A stretch of DNA of 64,000 bases from an uncultured Treponema sp. (GCF_946187725.1 NZ_CAMHSK010000006.1:1-64000); one strand, 5' to 3'. Numbered from the stretch's first letter, positions 10,071 through 20,309 are shown. A program made the numbers and translations. The notes: generated from the sequence alone by a model not told the origin.

Positions 10071-11159
10071 CTAGTCCAAATCTACGATTACAATCTTGTA
10101 GCGTCCATCTGTGTCTTTAATCCACTTGATGTCCTGAGCAACAACTTCACCTGCACGCTGAACAACCAAATCATAAGTCTTGCTGTTAGCGACAACCTGC
10201 AATTTGACGGCATTTCCATTTGAAATCCACATTCTGATTCCGTTGCTTGCCGTCATGTTTACGATGTCGCCACTTGCGAAGTAATCTTCAACAGTTTCTT
10301 TTCGGTCTGGTCGGTATCGGAACAAACAACCGCCACGGAATGAGGCATTGATTGTGAACGGATAAGCTCTTGTGTCTGAGAAGATTTCGATTCGGTTCTG
10401 CTCTTTCGGCAAATCTTCTGCATTCGGAATTTGATTTTCGTCTGGAGAAGCAACCGCAATATTTGAAGAATTTTTGAGCATAATTTTGACTTCTGCACCA
10501 CGATCAGCATTTTTCTGTGATACATCAGAGACATAAACGATAAGCTCTGGAACAGAATTTCCGTCAACATCAAGCTCCATTTCTTCGGAAAGTTCTACAT
10601 ACTGAACACCTGCCGGAGTTTCGAGACCAAAAATACCTTCGGTTTCAGCAACAGTGAGGAAAATGTTACCCTTGTCGCTTCCCATAATAAGCTGGTCGCT
10701 TTTGAAAAGTCTGCCCGAGAAGGGTTTTTCCGTGAGCTCATATTTTTTGAACTCAGTTCCCCGTGTAGCAGATTCATCTTCGGCTTTTTCAGCAATTTTT
10801 GCCTTTATGAAAAGCGTGAGGACTACAACAAGAGCGGCAAAAGCAAGCACTCCCAAAGTCACGATAAGAGGAACCAAAAAGCGAGGCCTTTCCCGTGCCG
10901 TCAATGCAAGCGGCGGCGGCGACTCCTGAATCTTTTTTGCATTGTAGAGAGTCAAAACATGATTAGAGTCAATGTCCAGATACTCGGCGTAATTTTTTAA
11001 GAATCCGACAAGATACGGTTCTCCAGGAAAAACTGCGGCATTTTCTTCTTCAAGAGCTGCAAGATATTCCTGTGCGATGGAAGTTTCTCTGGCAATCACA
11101 TCATATTCGATGCCTTTTTCTTCCCTAGTCTTTTTTAAGAGTGCTCCGTAACTTTCCAT
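10071..11159 (-). CDS. RodZ-like helix-turn-helix membrane protein
   Basis: 362 residues. Residues 1-80 form an HTH_25/RodZ-type helix-turn-helix (GALLKKTREEKGI, followed by EPYLVGFLKNYAEYLDID). A single membrane helix lies around 95-117 (FLVPLIVTLGVLAFAALVVV), followed by an outside domain of about 240 residues rich in beta-strands. RodZ links MreB filaments to the elongation machinery; this arrangement of cytoplasmic HTH, one helix and periplasmic domain matches. A GGAG inside the end of lolA serves as ribosome site, and the gene sits between lolA and rimO in one operon. The periplasmic part is larger than in E. coli RodZ and is not recognisably the same domain, so the MreB role is inferred. 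Confidence 0.8.
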   Translation of the reverse strand: MESYGALLKKTREEKGIEYDVIARETSIAQEYLAALEEENAAVFPGEPYLVGFLKNYAEYLDIDSNHVLTLYNAKKIQESPPPLALTARERPRFLVPLIVTLGVLAFAALVVVLTLFIKAKIAEKAEDESATRGTEFKKYELTEKPFSGRLFKSDQLIMGSDKGNIFLTVAETEGIFGLETPAGVQYVELSEEMELDVDGNSVPELIVYVSDVSQKNADRGAEVKIMLKNSSNIAVASPDENQIPNAEDLPKEQNRIEIFSDTRAYPFTINASFRGGCLFRYRPDRKETVEDYFASGDIVNMTASNGIRMWISNGNAVKLQVVANSKTYDLVVQRAGEVVAQDIKWIKDTDGRYKIVIVDLD

Positions 11160-11162
11160 TTT

Positions 11163-11840
11163 TTACTCCGAAAACAGGAAATTGTTGTAATTGTTTGCCG
11201 ATGTCGGCGGGTCATAAATGAAGCGTTGATCCGAAATTCCATTGTTCAGAATGTAATTTTTGAAATCAAAGGTAAAAACTTCATTCTGAGGCGTAGTTGC
11301 CTCTATTCTTCTGATTAGCATTGTGCTCTGAGAAACAGACATTTTAATCGTGCTGAATGCTTCTGTCATGTTTCTTCGTCGCAAAATCAGATTTACTACA
11401 AGTTCTTCACTTCCCTCTTCGAGAGGCACTGCTTCCTGGCCAGTTTCGTATGCCGGTGAATAGTAGCGACCCAAAAGAGCAAGGCCCTGTGCAGTAGCAA
11501 GGTTCGCACCGTTATTTGAAGAATTGTCAACGCTCTGATTTAAGATTGCCGCACTTTCCGGAAGGTAAATCGTGAGCAAATCGCCGTTAAAGCAGATGAC
11601 CTGTTCTTCAGGACTTGAAAAATCGATTCTGAGCAGATTGGGCGACTTGTACGAGACATGCCCGGTCATATTGTTTTTGCCGGCCTTGATGTCCAAATCA
11701 GCCTCATAATCCTTGACGGTCGCATAGTTTTCTGAGACCGACTTAAAGAAAGAAGAAGCAGTAAGAATTCCCTGCGCAAAAACAGATGATGACAAAAGCG
11801 ATAAAAGAACAGCGAAATGTACTGCCAGCAATTTTTTCAT
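11163..11840 (-). CDS. lolA: LolA-family outer membrane lipoprotein carrier
   Basis: 225 residues with a cleavable signal peptide ([21 protein letters not shown]). The mature part follows the LolA pattern: [20 protein letters not shown], then a half-barrel with [26 protein letters not shown]. LolA ferries lipoproteins through the periplasm from the LolCDE transporter to the outer membrane, which fits the many lipoproteins in this genome. The start overlaps the ftsH stop by 4 nt (ATGA), so the two are translationally coupled. LolA-like proteins are weakly conserved; the assignment rests on fold pattern and length, not a strict motif. Confidence 0.8.
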   Translation of the reverse strand: MKKLLAVHFAVLLSLLSSSVFAQGILTASSFFKSVSENYATVKDYEADLDIKAGKNNMTGHVSYKSPNLLRIDFSSPEEQVICFNGDLLTIYLPESAAILNQSVDNSSNNGANLATAQGLALLGRYYSPAYETGQEAVPLEEGSEELVVNLILRRRNMTEAFSTIKMSVSQSTMLIRRIEATTPQNEVFTFDFKNYILNNGISDQRFIYDPPTSANNYNNFLFSE

Positions 11841-13969
11841 TCTTTTGCCTCCGATTCTGCGTTTTCTGACACAGTTTTTTCTGATTCAACATTTTCTGTC
11901 ACAGTAGATTCAGCTTCCGCATTTTCTGCCTGTGCAGACGCATTTTCTTTTAACTCTTCACAGTGCTCGTGAGCCTTAATGATTTCATTGAATTCTTTGG
12001 CTTCCATTGTTTCAATTTCGAGCAAGCGTGTTGAAATGTATTCGAGCAGAGAGCGTTTTTCGCGCAGCAATGCAAGAACATGCTCATAGCGCTCGTTGAT
12101 TACACGGGCAATTTCTTCATCGATGAAGTTCTGTGTTTCCTCACTGAATTCTCGCACGAGATTAGGCTCACCGCCCCGGTTACCCAAAACGCCCTTACCC
12201 AAAGTCATGTTCTTAAAGCGCTCGCTCATACCGTAATCAGTAATCATCTGCTTGATTATGTCTGTGGCACGGGCAATGTCATTTGAAGCACCAGTTGAAA
12301 CATCACCGAGGATGATTTCTTCTGCGGCACGACCGCCCAATGCAGAATCAACCTCATTAAGCATGTCTTTTCGCGTCATGAAGTGCTTTTCTTCTTTTTC
12401 TTCACGGAACTGCGTAAATCCGCCGACACCATTTGAACGCGGCACAACAGTGATTTTATTGACCGGCGTGTGGTCCGGAGTGAATGCCGCAACCAAAGCA
12501 TGACCTGTTTCATGGACGGCAACAAGCTTCATTTCTTTTTCATTTTCTTTGCGGCTCTTCTTTTTGAGACCGATGCTGACTTTATCAATTGCCTCGTTAA
12601 AATCAGTCATTGAAACTTTATCGTGGCCGTTACGAACTGCGAGAAGAGCAGCTTCATTGACCACATTGGCCAAATCAGCACCAGCAAAACCGACCGTTCC
12701 ATGAGCAAGAGATTCAAAATCAACACTTTCATCGATTTTGACATTTTTTGCATGGATTTTAAGAATTGCCTCACGACCTTTTACATCAGGACGCTCAACC
12801 GGAACCTGACGGTCAAATCGGCCTGGACGAAGTAATGCCGGATCAAGGACATCAGCACGGTTTGTAGCCGCAAGAATAATCAATCCCTTTTCGTTGTCAA
12901 AACCGTCCATTTCAACCAGAAGCTGGTTCAAAGTCTGTTCGCGCTCATCATTGCTTGAAAAACCGTTCATTCGGCTCTTACCGATGGCATCAATTTCATC
13001 AATAAAAATGATACAAGGAGCCTTTTCGCGGGCCTGCTTGAACAAATCACGGACGCGTGAAGCACCTACGCCGACGAACATTTCAACGAAATCAGAACCA
13101 GAAATGCGGAAGAAAGGAACTCCCGCTTCACCAGCAACAGCACGCGCAAGCAAAGTTTTACCTGTTCCCGGAGGACCTACAAGCAAAACGCCTTTCGGAA
13201 TTTTACCACCGATGTCCGTATACTTTTTTGGAGTCTTTAAGAAATCAACGACTTCGACAAGTTCATCTTTTGCCTCATCGACACCCGCAACATCAGCAAA
13301 GCGAGTTTTTACCTTTCCTTCATCAACTGCCTTGGAACGATTTCCGCCGCCAAAGACAGAGCCCAAACCGCCCATTCCGCCAGCCATCTTTCTGAAAATA
13401 AAGACATAAGCGCCCACAAGAATCAGAACAGGGAGAATATTGAAAAGAATCTGAAGGAAAATGCTAGTCTGCTTTCTGACAAATTTGTAAGGAATGCCCT
13501 TTTCATCGAGAAGATGAATCAAATTCTCTGAAAGATAAAGATAACCGGTAGTGCGGTAGTGCTTTCGGTTTGAAAACTGAGACTGCACCTGCCGTTTAGC
13601 CAGAGAAAACGGTTTGATTACCGAATTGTCCTGCTCAAGGCGTGAAGTCGGAAATTCTTCTGCACCATAGCCGACAAAACCTGTTTCCTCAAAATCAACC
13701 TTAACAATCTTGTCGTCTTTTACGAGCTGAACGAATTCGGAATAATCAATAGGTTCGTCATCGGTCTTCTGCAAAAGGAATGTGTTTACGAAGGCCAGCA
13801 TAAGAACGACCGCTACCATCAAAGTGAAGAACGGAAATTTGAACGGTTTTTTGTTGCGGTCAGGGTCATCTCCATCACCAGAATTTGGGTCAAGCTTGAA
13901 AAAATTGTACGGATCATTATCAAGCTTTTTTTTATCATCATTTCGTTTATTTTCGTTGTTTTCAGCCAT
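11837..13969 (-). CDS. ftsH: ATP-dependent zinc metalloprotease FtsH
   Basis: About 710 residues, membrane-anchored AAA+ protease for quality control of membrane and short-lived proteins. Two membrane helices flank a periplasmic domain (about residues 46-66 and 180-200). The AAA+ module has Walker A GPPGTGKT, Walker [10 protein letters not shown] and the second region of homology ending LRPGRFDRQ; the protease zinc site is HETGH. I chose ATG at 13969; the longer frame uses TTG four codons upstream without a better ribosome site. The last about 40 residues form a Glu/Ser/Ala/Asn-rich low-complexity tail ([20 protein letters not shown]). It leads an operon with lolA, the rodZ-like gene and rimO. 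Confidence 0.97.
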   Translation of the reverse strand: MAENNENKRNDDKKKLDNDPYNFFKLDPNSGDGDDPDRNKKPFKFPFFTLMVAVVLMLAFVNTFLLQKTDDEPIDYSEFVQLVKDDKIVKVDFEETGFVGYGAEEFPTSRLEQDNSVIKPFSLAKRQVQSQFSNRKHYRTTGYLYLSENLIHLLDEKGIPYKFVRKQTSIFLQILFNILPVLILVGAYVFIFRKMAGGMGGLGSVFGGGNRSKAVDEGKVKTRFADVAGVDEAKDELVEVVDFLKTPKKYTDIGGKIPKGVLLVGPPGTGKTLLARAVAGEAGVPFFRISGSDFVEMFVGVGASRVRDLFKQAREKAPCIIFIDEIDAIGKSRMNGFSSNDEREQTLNQLLVEMDGFDNEKGLIILAATNRADVLDPALLRPGRFDRQVPVERPDVKGREAILKIHAKNVKIDESVDFESLAHGTVGFAGADLANVVNEAALLAVRNGHDKVSMTDFNEAIDKVSIGLKKKSRKENEKEMKLVAVHETGHALVAAFTPDHTPVNKITVVPRSNGVGGFTQFREEKEEKHFMTRKDMLNEVDSALGGRAAEEIILGDVSTGASNDIARATDIIKQMITDYGMSERFKNMTLGKGVLGNRGGEPNLVREFSEETQNFIDEEIARVINERYEHVLALLREKRSLLEYISTRLLEIETMEAKEFNEIIKAHEHCEELKENASAQAENAEAESTVTENVESEKTVSENAESEAKE

Positions 13970-14161
13970 CTGTCTTCTCAACTCAAAATTATGGGAAATC
14001 AGAAAAACGAAGGCTTTCCCAGATTCCCTTTATACTTCATAATAATATAGAGAAAAATCGCCATTTAGTGAATAGAAAAGAAGAAAATAGAATAAAAAAC
14101 TAAAGTGGTGAAGTCAAATTCCGAAAATAAAAGGGAATCTCTGTTTTCGGGAGGGAAACAA

Positions 14162-14602
14162 ATGGCATTTGGAAATCCATATGCAGCCTATCAGACAACC
14201 GCAGTAAAAACAGCCAGCCAGGGCAAACTTGTCGTCATGCTCTATCAGGGAGTTGAACGAGAAATGACTGCGGCCCTAAAATGTTTCGATGCAGACGAAA
14301 AACTTCCGACTTCAAAAATTGAAGACTTCGGCAAGCATGTCATGAAAGCACAGGAAATCATCAGTGAGCTTCAGGTTTCATTGGATATGGACAAAGGCGG
14401 ACAAATCGCACAGAATCTAATGTCACTCTATGTCTATTTCAACAAGGAACTTCTGAATGTGAGTATCAGCCATGACAAGGAAAAACTCAAAATCATTCTT
14501 GGCATGATAAAGCAGCTTTGTTCTGCATGGGAAGTTGCGGCTTCAACGACTCAGGCAGATTCAATTCCGCAGGCACAAAGAGCCCTCAACATCACGGGCT
14601 AG
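14162..14602 (+). CDS. fliS: Flagellar export chaperone FliS
   Basis: 146 residues. FliS binds flagellin C-termini in the cytoplasm and prevents premature polymerisation before export. Family features seen are the N-terminal NPYAAYQTTAVKTASQGKLVVMLYQG and the helical bundle containing LDMDKGGQIAQNLMSLYVY and a C-terminal WEVAA segment. ATG at 14162 follows GGGAGG (14149-14154), so the 19-codon upstream extension of the frame is not used. The gene heads a two-gene flagellar unit with the next gene and is divergent from ftsH. In spirochaetes the clients would be the periplasmic flagellin core proteins (FlaB). Confidence 0.95.
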   Translation: MAFGNPYAAYQTTAVKTASQGKLVVMLYQGVEREMTAALKCFDADEKLPTSKIEDFGKHVMKAQEIISELQVSLDMDKGGQIAQNLMSLYVYFNKELLNVSISHDKEKLKIILGMIKQLCSAWEVAASTTQADSIPQAQRALNITG

Positions 14603-14616
14603 TGCAAGGAGATTTT

Positions 14617-15105
14617 ATGGCAAAGGAACTCTCAAAAGAAGAATTAGACGAGCGCGTTGCGATTCTTAAAAGATTCCGAAAACTGCTTGAACAGCAGCGC
14701 AACAAATTCCGGGAATATCTTGCAGTTCTTGAAAGTCAGGAAGGAAAAATCGAAATAGAAGACGGCGATTCGATTGCCGCTCATGCAGAACTTGAAAATC
14801 AGATTGTCAAAAATCTTGCAAGTTTGCAGAAAGTTATCGTTCCGATGCAGGGAATGTACAATGCAATCATGCCGGGCGTTCCTGTTGCAGATAACGCAAG
14901 CGTGGAGCAGCTTCAGCTTGACCTTGCTTCACTTCAGAAACAGGTTCTCGCTCAGAACGAAAGAAACCGCAGTCTTCTTCAGGCTCAGATGGGCAAAATC
15001 AAAAATCAGCTGAACAACATCAATCTGATGAACCCATACCGTGGCCGAACTTCAATTTATGCAGAAAAATCAGCGGTCGGAAGCGTTATTGAATACAATG
15101 CTTAA
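14617..15105 (+). CDS. FlgN-like flagellar export chaperone
   Basis: 162 residues, almost wholly predicted helix and coiled coil, with a central LxxLQKVIVPMQGMYNAI and Gln/Asn-rich repeats. Placement 14 nt after fliS and the helical Leu/Gln composition resemble the FlgN chaperone family, which escorts hook-filament junction proteins. AAGGAG at 14606-14611 fixes the ATG at 14617. The stop codon overlaps the stop of the opposing gene (TTAA at 15102-15105). Family assignment is by context and overall character; no diagnostic motif is visible. Confidence 0.65.
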   Translation: MAKELSKEELDERVAILKRFRKLLEQQRNKFREYLAVLESQEGKIEIEDGDSIAAHAELENQIVKNLASLQKVIVPMQGMYNAIMPGVPVADNASVEQLQLDLASLQKQVLAQNERNRSLLQAQMGKIKNQLNNINLMNPYRGRTSIYAEKSAVGSVIEYNA

Positions 15106-15914
15106 CTGACTCCTAAACCAAATAATGCAAAGTCAGCTTTTACAGGGTCGTCGGGGAAAACCTCGGCGACTTTTTTTGTCAGTTCTATGGCAGTACGAAG
15201 GTTCGCGCTCTTTGAAGAAATCAGACCGAGATTATTTGACTGCTGCATCACATGCGTGTCGAGCGGCATAAGCAGATTTTTGGGTTCAAACCATGTCCAC
15301 AATCCCAAATCAACCGGAGAATCCAGGCGCACAAGCCATCGAAGCAGCATGTTCACTTTTTTAGCCGCAGAGTCTTTCGAATGAGGAAGCAGCTTGCATT
15401 TGGGGTCGAAAGCCGAAGCAATAATCTGATGAAGGAAGGCAGTTTCCTGTGTCTGAGAGCGGGAACTGCAATCTTGTTCCCATCGATTCTTAAAAAAATC
15501 CCCAATTGTGTCAGAGTTTTCAAGGATTCCACGCAATCCGTCAAAGAAAAGCCTCATGTCATGATTCGTGTACATACGATAGAAAGAAACTTCATTTTCA
15601 GGGAAAAAATCATTGTATTTTTGAGAAAGAATCCATTCGGCAGGACTTGAACCAGCAGCAGTTAAAATCTGCTCAACATGCGAAAGAATTTGATCGCGCC
15701 GGCCAAAAGCAAGGTTTGCAGATATAAAAGCAACCGCCTCAACATCACGCACTTTTGAAAAACGGTGCATGAATTGAGACGGGTCTTTTTTGAGAAAATC
15801 AGCTGTCTCATAAGTCTGAGCCAGCTGAATCAGTTTTTCAGCAAGTTCCGTCGAAACTGATTTTGAATCAGCGGACGGAACTTTGAAAGAACTACTTGTT
15901 GAGGATGAATTCAA
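15102..15914 (-). CDS. TIGR02757 family protein (unknown function)
   Basis: About 270 residues matching my memory of the TIGR02757 family: opening helix LIQLAQTYETADFLKKDPSQFMHRF, then EAVAFISANLAFGRRDQIL and a C-terminal block RWLVRLDSPVDLGLW with LLMPLDTHVMQQSNNLG. The function is unknown; the helical fold with a late LDTHV motif has a flavour of HhH-type DNA-repair folds, but this is only an impression. No ATG is available: TTG at 15914 with a GGAAG 11 nt upstream is the best start, which overlaps the 3' end of the OmpA-type gene by 23 nt. The longer open frame upstream is a shadow of that gene. Confidence 0.75.
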   Translation of the reverse strand: MNSSSTSSSFKVPSADSKSVSTELAEKLIQLAQTYETADFLKKDPSQFMHRFSKVRDVEAVAFISANLAFGRRDQILSHVEQILTAAGSSPAEWILSQKYNDFFPENEVSFYRMYTNHDMRLFFDGLRGILENSDTIGDFFKNRWEQDCSSRSQTQETAFLHQIIASAFDPKCKLLPHSKDSAAKKVNMLLRWLVRLDSPVDLGLWTWFEPKNLLMPLDTHVMQQSNNLGLISSKSANLRTAIELTKKVAEVFPDDPVKADFALFGLGVS

Positions 15915-18900
15915 CTCGTCTGTTCTTCCATGCATTGTCTTTATCACCACGGGCAGCAACCGGCTGGCGGCCACCGCGACCAACTGCACTAAGTCTGTCA
16001 CCCGCAACGCCGTAGCCCTTGAGCTTAGACTTAACGAATTCGGCTCGGTCTTTAGAGAGCGGTTCAAGAGCGAGACCGTGTTTGTTTGTAGTCTCTTCTT
16101 CTTCTGTTCCTGTGACAGAATTTGCGTGACCTTCGACCGTAACAGTGTAATTCTTGAACTTGTTGAGAATCTGTGCGATTCGTTTAAGAATTCGCTCGTT
16201 GTTTGAAGCCTGAGCCTGAGTGATACCAGGTTTTGTGACCTTTCCGTTAGCATCAACGACCTGAACATTGAAGTCAGCCGCATCCTGACGGAAGATGATT
16301 GATGGAACAGCCATTTTGAGCACATCACCGACTCGGATAACAAGAATATCGATTTCGATTTTACCTTCGACAGTGCTTGTCATTCCAAGTGTGTCAGTAA
16401 CTGTGAATACATACGGATAATCCATTGCAGACTGGACAAGCTCACCATTGTTTCCGCGGCCGTCCCAAATAATTCGCTCTGTAATAGAAGATTTTCCGCT
16501 TGTTCCCCAGAATGGCTTGCCGTTCGGGTCTTTAATCTGGAATGACCAGTTTTTGAGAGGAACAACATCATTGCCTTTAAGCTGGATGAACAAATCATCG
16601 TTCTCGCCATCGTTATCTGGAGAGAAGTACTGAGGTGCTGTTTTGACTGTGAGCTGTGGAGGTGTAACAGAACAGATGAACAATGAAGAATTGACATCAA
16701 CTTCGTTACCCTTTGCATAATGCATCTTGAGGTTTGCAATGAATGCACCTTCTGCAACCTTGCCTTCTGAATCAAGACCGTTCCATGTAATTTCGGCAGG
16801 CATGTCGTTCTGATCTTTTTCTGACCAAGTTTTAACAGTTTTGCCTTCAGGAGTTACGATTGAAACGCTCCATGATTCAACACCGTCTTTGAGTGAAGGG
16901 CGGAGAGAAAGTTTTTGTGTCTCAAGGAAGCCGTCACCGTTCGGACTGAATGCGTCATTCTCAACAGTGATGTAAGCTTTTGCCTCGCGTGTATCGACTA
17001 CGATGTTAGAGATTTCAGCACTGCCCTTATTTCCGGCTGCATCTTCTGAAGCAAATACAATCTTGTATGTGCCGTCTGCAACTTTGTTTCCAGCCTGATC
17101 AGTGCCATTCCATTCAACAGAAGAAGGAACCTTGCCCTGCCAGCTGTAAGTGCGGATAACCTGATTCTTTGAATCAAGGATGTTTGCTGTCCATTTGTCT
17201 TCGCTTGAAGTTTCAGCAGTGATTTTGATTGAGTCTTTTTTGCTGTCGCCGTCCGGAGAGAAGAGTGTGTACGGAGTGCTCAAAGAAACGCTCGGTGCAA
17301 CAGTATCAAGCACGAATTTCTGTGAAGAAGTCTTCGGATTTTTACCGTTTGAAGTTTCTGTTGAAAGGCTTGCGTAATACTTTCCGTCATCACAACGAGA
17401 ACCGTTTGAATCAAGGCCGTTCCATGAAATTGAAGCCGGAAGAGAAGCGCCGTTTGAAGTCCATACAGTTTCGTTCTTTTCGTTTTTGATTTCGAGGCTG
17501 TATTTGTTTACATCAGCACCCTTTGCAATCGGTGAGAATTTTACAGAAGCTTTTGATTTGTCGCTTCCAGCAGGATTGAATGCCGTTGGAGAAACAGAGA
17601 GCAAAAGTTCAGCAGCCCGTGTATCAAGAGTGATTTCAGAACTTGAATTTTCTGAATAGTTGCCTGCAGAATCTGTTGCCGCAAGAACATATTTGTATTT
17701 TCCATCCGGAGCGATTACACCAGAATCATCAAGACCATTCCATTCAACAGTGTCCGGCGGGAATGAACCGAAATCAAATTCTGTGACAGTTTTTTCTTCT
17801 GAATTGATGATTTTACCAATCCAGTTTTCAACAGGAGCACCAGCATCAGAAGCGATATCCTGTGTGATAAGAAGAACATCTTTCTGACCGTCGCCATCCG
17901 GAGAGAAAATTGTTTCGCTTGCCTTGATTTTTGCGACAGGCGGTGTTTTATCCAAAGTGAATTCAGGAGATTTTACAACATCAGGAACGAAACCGTTTGA
18001 GTATTTTGCAGTAACGACAGCCTGATATTTTCCTTCTGCAGCTTCTGAACCGTCATCGGCTTTTCCGTCAAATGTAATTGATGAAGGAGGATTGTCCTTT
18101 CCTGCGAAGGTTTTTACGACATTGCCTTTTGCGTCAGTGATTTTGACAGCCCATTCAGTAAGTTTGTTGACAGATTTTGCATCTGGAACCGGAACTTTGA
18201 CATTGAATGAAACTGTATCGTTGATGCCGTTGCCGTTCGGAGAGAAGTATTTGCTTCCAGCGATTGAAATGTTTGTAGCCGGCTTGTCAGCTGAGTAAAT
18301 GATGTTTGAGATTGCGGCAAGATTAGATTCATTGCCTGCACGGTCAGTAGCAGTGACTTTGTAAGAATAAACGCCGTCAGGAAGCGGAGCACCTGCGTCA
18401 TCAGAACCGTTCCACTCGAAGCTGAGCGGTGAGCTTGATGTCCATTTGTAAGAACGAACGACATTACCAGCCGCATCAGTGAAAGTTGCATTCCATTCAT
18501 CTTCTTCAGAACCGCTCTGTTTGATTGCAAGAACAGGTTTTGAGCCTTCACCGAAGATTTTTTCTGAAGACGATGGCTGTGCAAGATTAACTTCCGGTGG
18601 AGTATTATCAACCACTACAGAAAGTTTTTTGGTTGATGCAGTGTTGCCGTTATCATCGGTAGCAGTTGCATAGTAGAAATAGTTTCCGTCAGGAGCAACT
18701 TCACCGGAATCCATGATACCGTTCCACATTACAGAAGAAGGGATTGTGACTCCTGATTTCGGAGTAAAGAGAGCCTTCCAGAAAGTTTTGAAAGTAATCT
18801 TTGTTTCGCGCTTTTCTTTGTTTCCGATTGTACGAACGATTTCACCCTTTTCGTTTTCGATTATGAGTGCCCAGTCTTTTACATATCGTCGCTCTTTAAT

Positions 18901-19026
18901 TTTGAAAGGAACTTCAAGGACATCCTTTTTACCGTCGTTGTTCGGAGAAATGTAAACAGTTCCTTTTTCTGCAAAGGCTACAGCCGATGCGAGGACACAA
19001 GCTAATACAAGTACGCTTTTTTTCAT
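15892..19026 (-). CDS. FlgD-Ig repeat protein with C-terminal OmpA domain
   Basis: 1,044 residues with a signal peptide (VLVLACVLASAVAFAEKG). The body is a chain of about seven beta-sandwich repeats of FlgD-Ig/CHU_C type, each opened by a Ca-binding-like loop (ISPNNDGKKD, FSPNGNGIND, FSPDGDGQKD, FSPDGDSKKD, FSPNGDGFLE, FSPDNDGEND) and containing VEWNG(T/L)D...G..(V/A)PDG.Y. The last about 110 residues are an OmpA peptidoglycan-binding domain (TVTVEGHANSV, LSKDRAEFVKSKL, GRGGRQP, NRRVEF). It is probably periplasmic or outer-membrane-linked, bridging peptidoglycan. GGGGAGAAGAG precedes the ATG at 19026. It lies two bases after the UPF0164 gene, so both form one transcript. Confidence 0.9.
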   Translation of the reverse strand: MKKSVLVLACVLASAVAFAEKGTVYISPNNDGKKDVLEVPFKIKERRYVKDWALIIENEKGEIVRTIGNKEKRETKITFKTFWKALFTPKSGVTIPSSVMWNGIMDSGEVAPDGNYFYYATATDDNGNTASTKKLSVVVDNTPPEVNLAQPSSSEKIFGEGSKPVLAIKQSGSEEDEWNATFTDAAGNVVRSYKWTSSSPLSFEWNGSDDAGAPLPDGVYSYKVTATDRAGNESNLAAISNIIYSADKPATNISIAGSKYFSPNGNGINDTVSFNVKVPVPDAKSVNKLTEWAVKITDAKGNVVKTFAGKDNPPSSITFDGKADDGSEAAEGKYQAVVTAKYSNGFVPDVVKSPEFTLDKTPPVAKIKASETIFSPDGDGQKDVLLITQDIASDAGAPVENWIGKIINSEEKTVTEFDFGSFPPDTVEWNGLDDSGVIAPDGKYKYVLAATDSAGNYSENSSSEITLDTRAAELLLSVSPTAFNPAGSDKSKASVKFSPIAKGADVNKYSLEIKNEKNETVWTSNGASLPASISWNGLDSNGSRCDDGKYYASLSTETSNGKNPKTSSQKFVLDTVAPSVSLSTPYTLFSPDGDSKKDSIKITAETSSEDKWTANILDSKNQVIRTYSWQGKVPSSVEWNGTDQAGNKVADGTYKIVFASEDAAGNKGSAEISNIVVDTREAKAYITVENDAFSPNGDGFLETQKLSLRPSLKDGVESWSVSIVTPEGKTVKTWSEKDQNDMPAEITWNGLDSEGKVAEGAFIANLKMHYAKGNEVDVNSSLFICSVTPPQLTVKTAPQYFSPDNDGENDDLFIQLKGNDVVPLKNWSFQIKDPNGKPFWGTSGKSSITERIIWDGRGNNGELVQSAMDYPYVFTVTDTLGMTSTVEGKIEIDILVIRVGDVLKMAVPSIIFRQDAADFNVQVVDANGKVTKPGITQAQASNNERILKRIAQILNKFKNYTVTVEGHANSVTGTEEEETTNKHGLALEPLSKDRAEFVKSKLKGYGVAGDRLSAVGRGGRQPVAARGDKDNAWKNRRVEFILNK

Positions 19027-19028
19027 TT

Positions 19029-20156
19029 TTACTCTTCTCCCCACAAGATGATTTCAGGTGCTTTAGTGTCAGCAAGACCGAGATTCATAACAGCCCCCGC
19101 ACTGACAGCATTCACATTTTTATAAAGCTGCTTCCATGCTCCGGAAACAGTCATGTCGCTTTCTGCCCAGCCTTTTCGCTCAAGATATGAACCGTTGCTT
19201 GACTTGAACAAGAATTTGAAACTTACGCCAACTGAAGGAAGAAGATTCTTTGCATCGTTAGAGAATTCCTGAAGGTCAAATTCCCATGCAGAATTGATTT
19301 TAAGGAAGTCCCAGAGCTGAAGATTAACACCAGCATCGAATGCGAAGTCCTGGAAGCCAGGAGCCGCAAAATCAAGGGAAAGACCTAAATCCATGCTTTC
19401 GTTTTTTAAGAGACTTGCGGCAACACCAAAGCGCGGAGTACAGATTCCCGGCCACATAGTTGCATCATCTGCCTCAAAAGGACTTGTTGTATCACCTGAA
19501 TCAACATAATCACGGTATTTTTTAGCAGTTTTGATACCCATTGCTTCTTTGCGGTCATACATTTTACCAATGTTAGTGAGGGCAAAACCAAAGCGGAGAT
19601 TCTGAAGGAAAGAAAGGTCTCCGAAATTGTAGTAAGCACCCAAAGCGGCACTCGCACTCCAGTCAGATTTTGTGAGGTCACCGTAAATGAGGCCGAAATT
19701 ACCGCTCAAACCAACAGAAACCTGATCTGTGATGTCTTTTGCAACTCCAGCCGTAAAGCTGATGTTGTCACCAATCGGCATGTCGAAAGCCTTTGTCCAT
19801 ACGCCCTGGAAGAGAAGCGTAGAAACGCACCACCGTGAAGGGAACAAAATGCCCCCCTGGAAAGCTTCACCAAGAGAATTGCAGTAATCGTAAGGAGCGT
19901 CGGTATTTGAGTTGATGAACAGGGTTCCGGCGACATCAAGAGTGATTCGCTGTTCCCATGCCGTAAGAGCCGGGTTATTGATTATTGAAGCAGGCGTTGC
20001 ACCGAAAACACCACCGCCAGCCACGGAATTTGCGCCTGTTATAAGCTGAGGTTCCGTGAGCCGCAAGACATTCTGGCTGCCAGCGGGCGGGTTGTATGCA
20101 AACAGAGCCGCACTGAACAAGGCAGAGACAAGCACTGCCCCCGTAATTTTTTTCAT
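19029..20156 (-). CDS. UPF0164 family outer-membrane porin-like protein
   Basis: 375 residues with a signal peptide (ITGAVLVSALFSAALFAY). The start of the mature protein, GANSVAGGGVFGATPASIINNPALTAW, is the hallmark of the spirochaete UPF0164 / PorV-FadL-like barrel proteins; alternating hydrophobic strands such as LGLSLDFAAPGF and AAWFDL-type segments follow. T. pallidum has a family of such FadL-like proteins implicated in long-chain fatty acid uptake; the substrate here is unknown. GGAGG places the start at ATG 20156, not at the ATG four codons upstream that contains this ribosome site. It is co-transcribed with the OmpA-domain protein. A G7 run lies 31-37 nt before the start. Confidence 0.85.
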   Translation of the reverse strand: MKKITGAVLVSALFSAALFAYNPPAGSQNVLRLTEPQLITGANSVAGGGVFGATPASIINNPALTAWEQRITLDVAGTLFINSNTDAPYDYCNSLGEAFQGGILFPSRWCVSTLLFQGVWTKAFDMPIGDNISFTAGVAKDITDQVSVGLSGNFGLIYGDLTKSDWSASAALGAYYNFGDLSFLQNLRFGFALTNIGKMYDRKEAMGIKTAKKYRDYVDSGDTTSPFEADDATMWPGICTPRFGVAASLLKNESMDLGLSLDFAAPGFQDFAFDAGVNLQLWDFLKINSAWEFDLQEFSNDAKNLLPSVGVSFKFLFKSSNGSYLERKGWAESDMTVSGAWKQLYKNVNAVSAGAVMNLGLADTKAPEIILWGEE

Positions 20157-20186
20157 AAAATCCTCCATAGGGAACGAAAGAATTCA

Positions 20187-20193
20187 CCCCCCC
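20187..20193 (-). repeat. Poly-G7 tract in the leader of the UPF0164 gene
   Basis: Seven C on the plus strand (G7 in the gene direction) lie 31-37 nt before ATG 20156, between AT-rich promoter-like sequence (TATAAA near 20209) and the ribosome site. Treponema pallidum uses poly-G tracts near tpr promoters to vary expression, so length variation here could modulate this porin gene. Confidence 0.55.
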
Positions 20194-20274
20194 ATAATTT
20201 CATTTTTATAGAAAATTTTAATATAAAGAATAACAAAAATAAACACATTTGTCATTAAACATATATGAAAGCAT

Positions 20275-20305
20275 TTGACTTTATATCTGGAATTCTGCAT
20301 ATTTA
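20275..20305 (+). promoter_or_regulatory. Promoter abutting the start codon at 20310
   Basis: TTGACT (20275-20280) and CATATT (20298-20303, 17-bp spacing) or TATTTA (20300-20305, 19 bp). The predicted start of transcription falls at or next to the ATG at 20310, and no Shine-Dalgarno sequence is present. Confidence 0.55.
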
Positions 20306-20309
20306 AAGC

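Noticed and set aside
15915-16343. N-terminal extension of the TIGR02757 protein by about 140 residues
   Set aside because: It overlaps the OmpA domain coding region in another frame; the extension is Ser/Arg/Leu-rich shadow sequence and the family's usual start lies near 15914.
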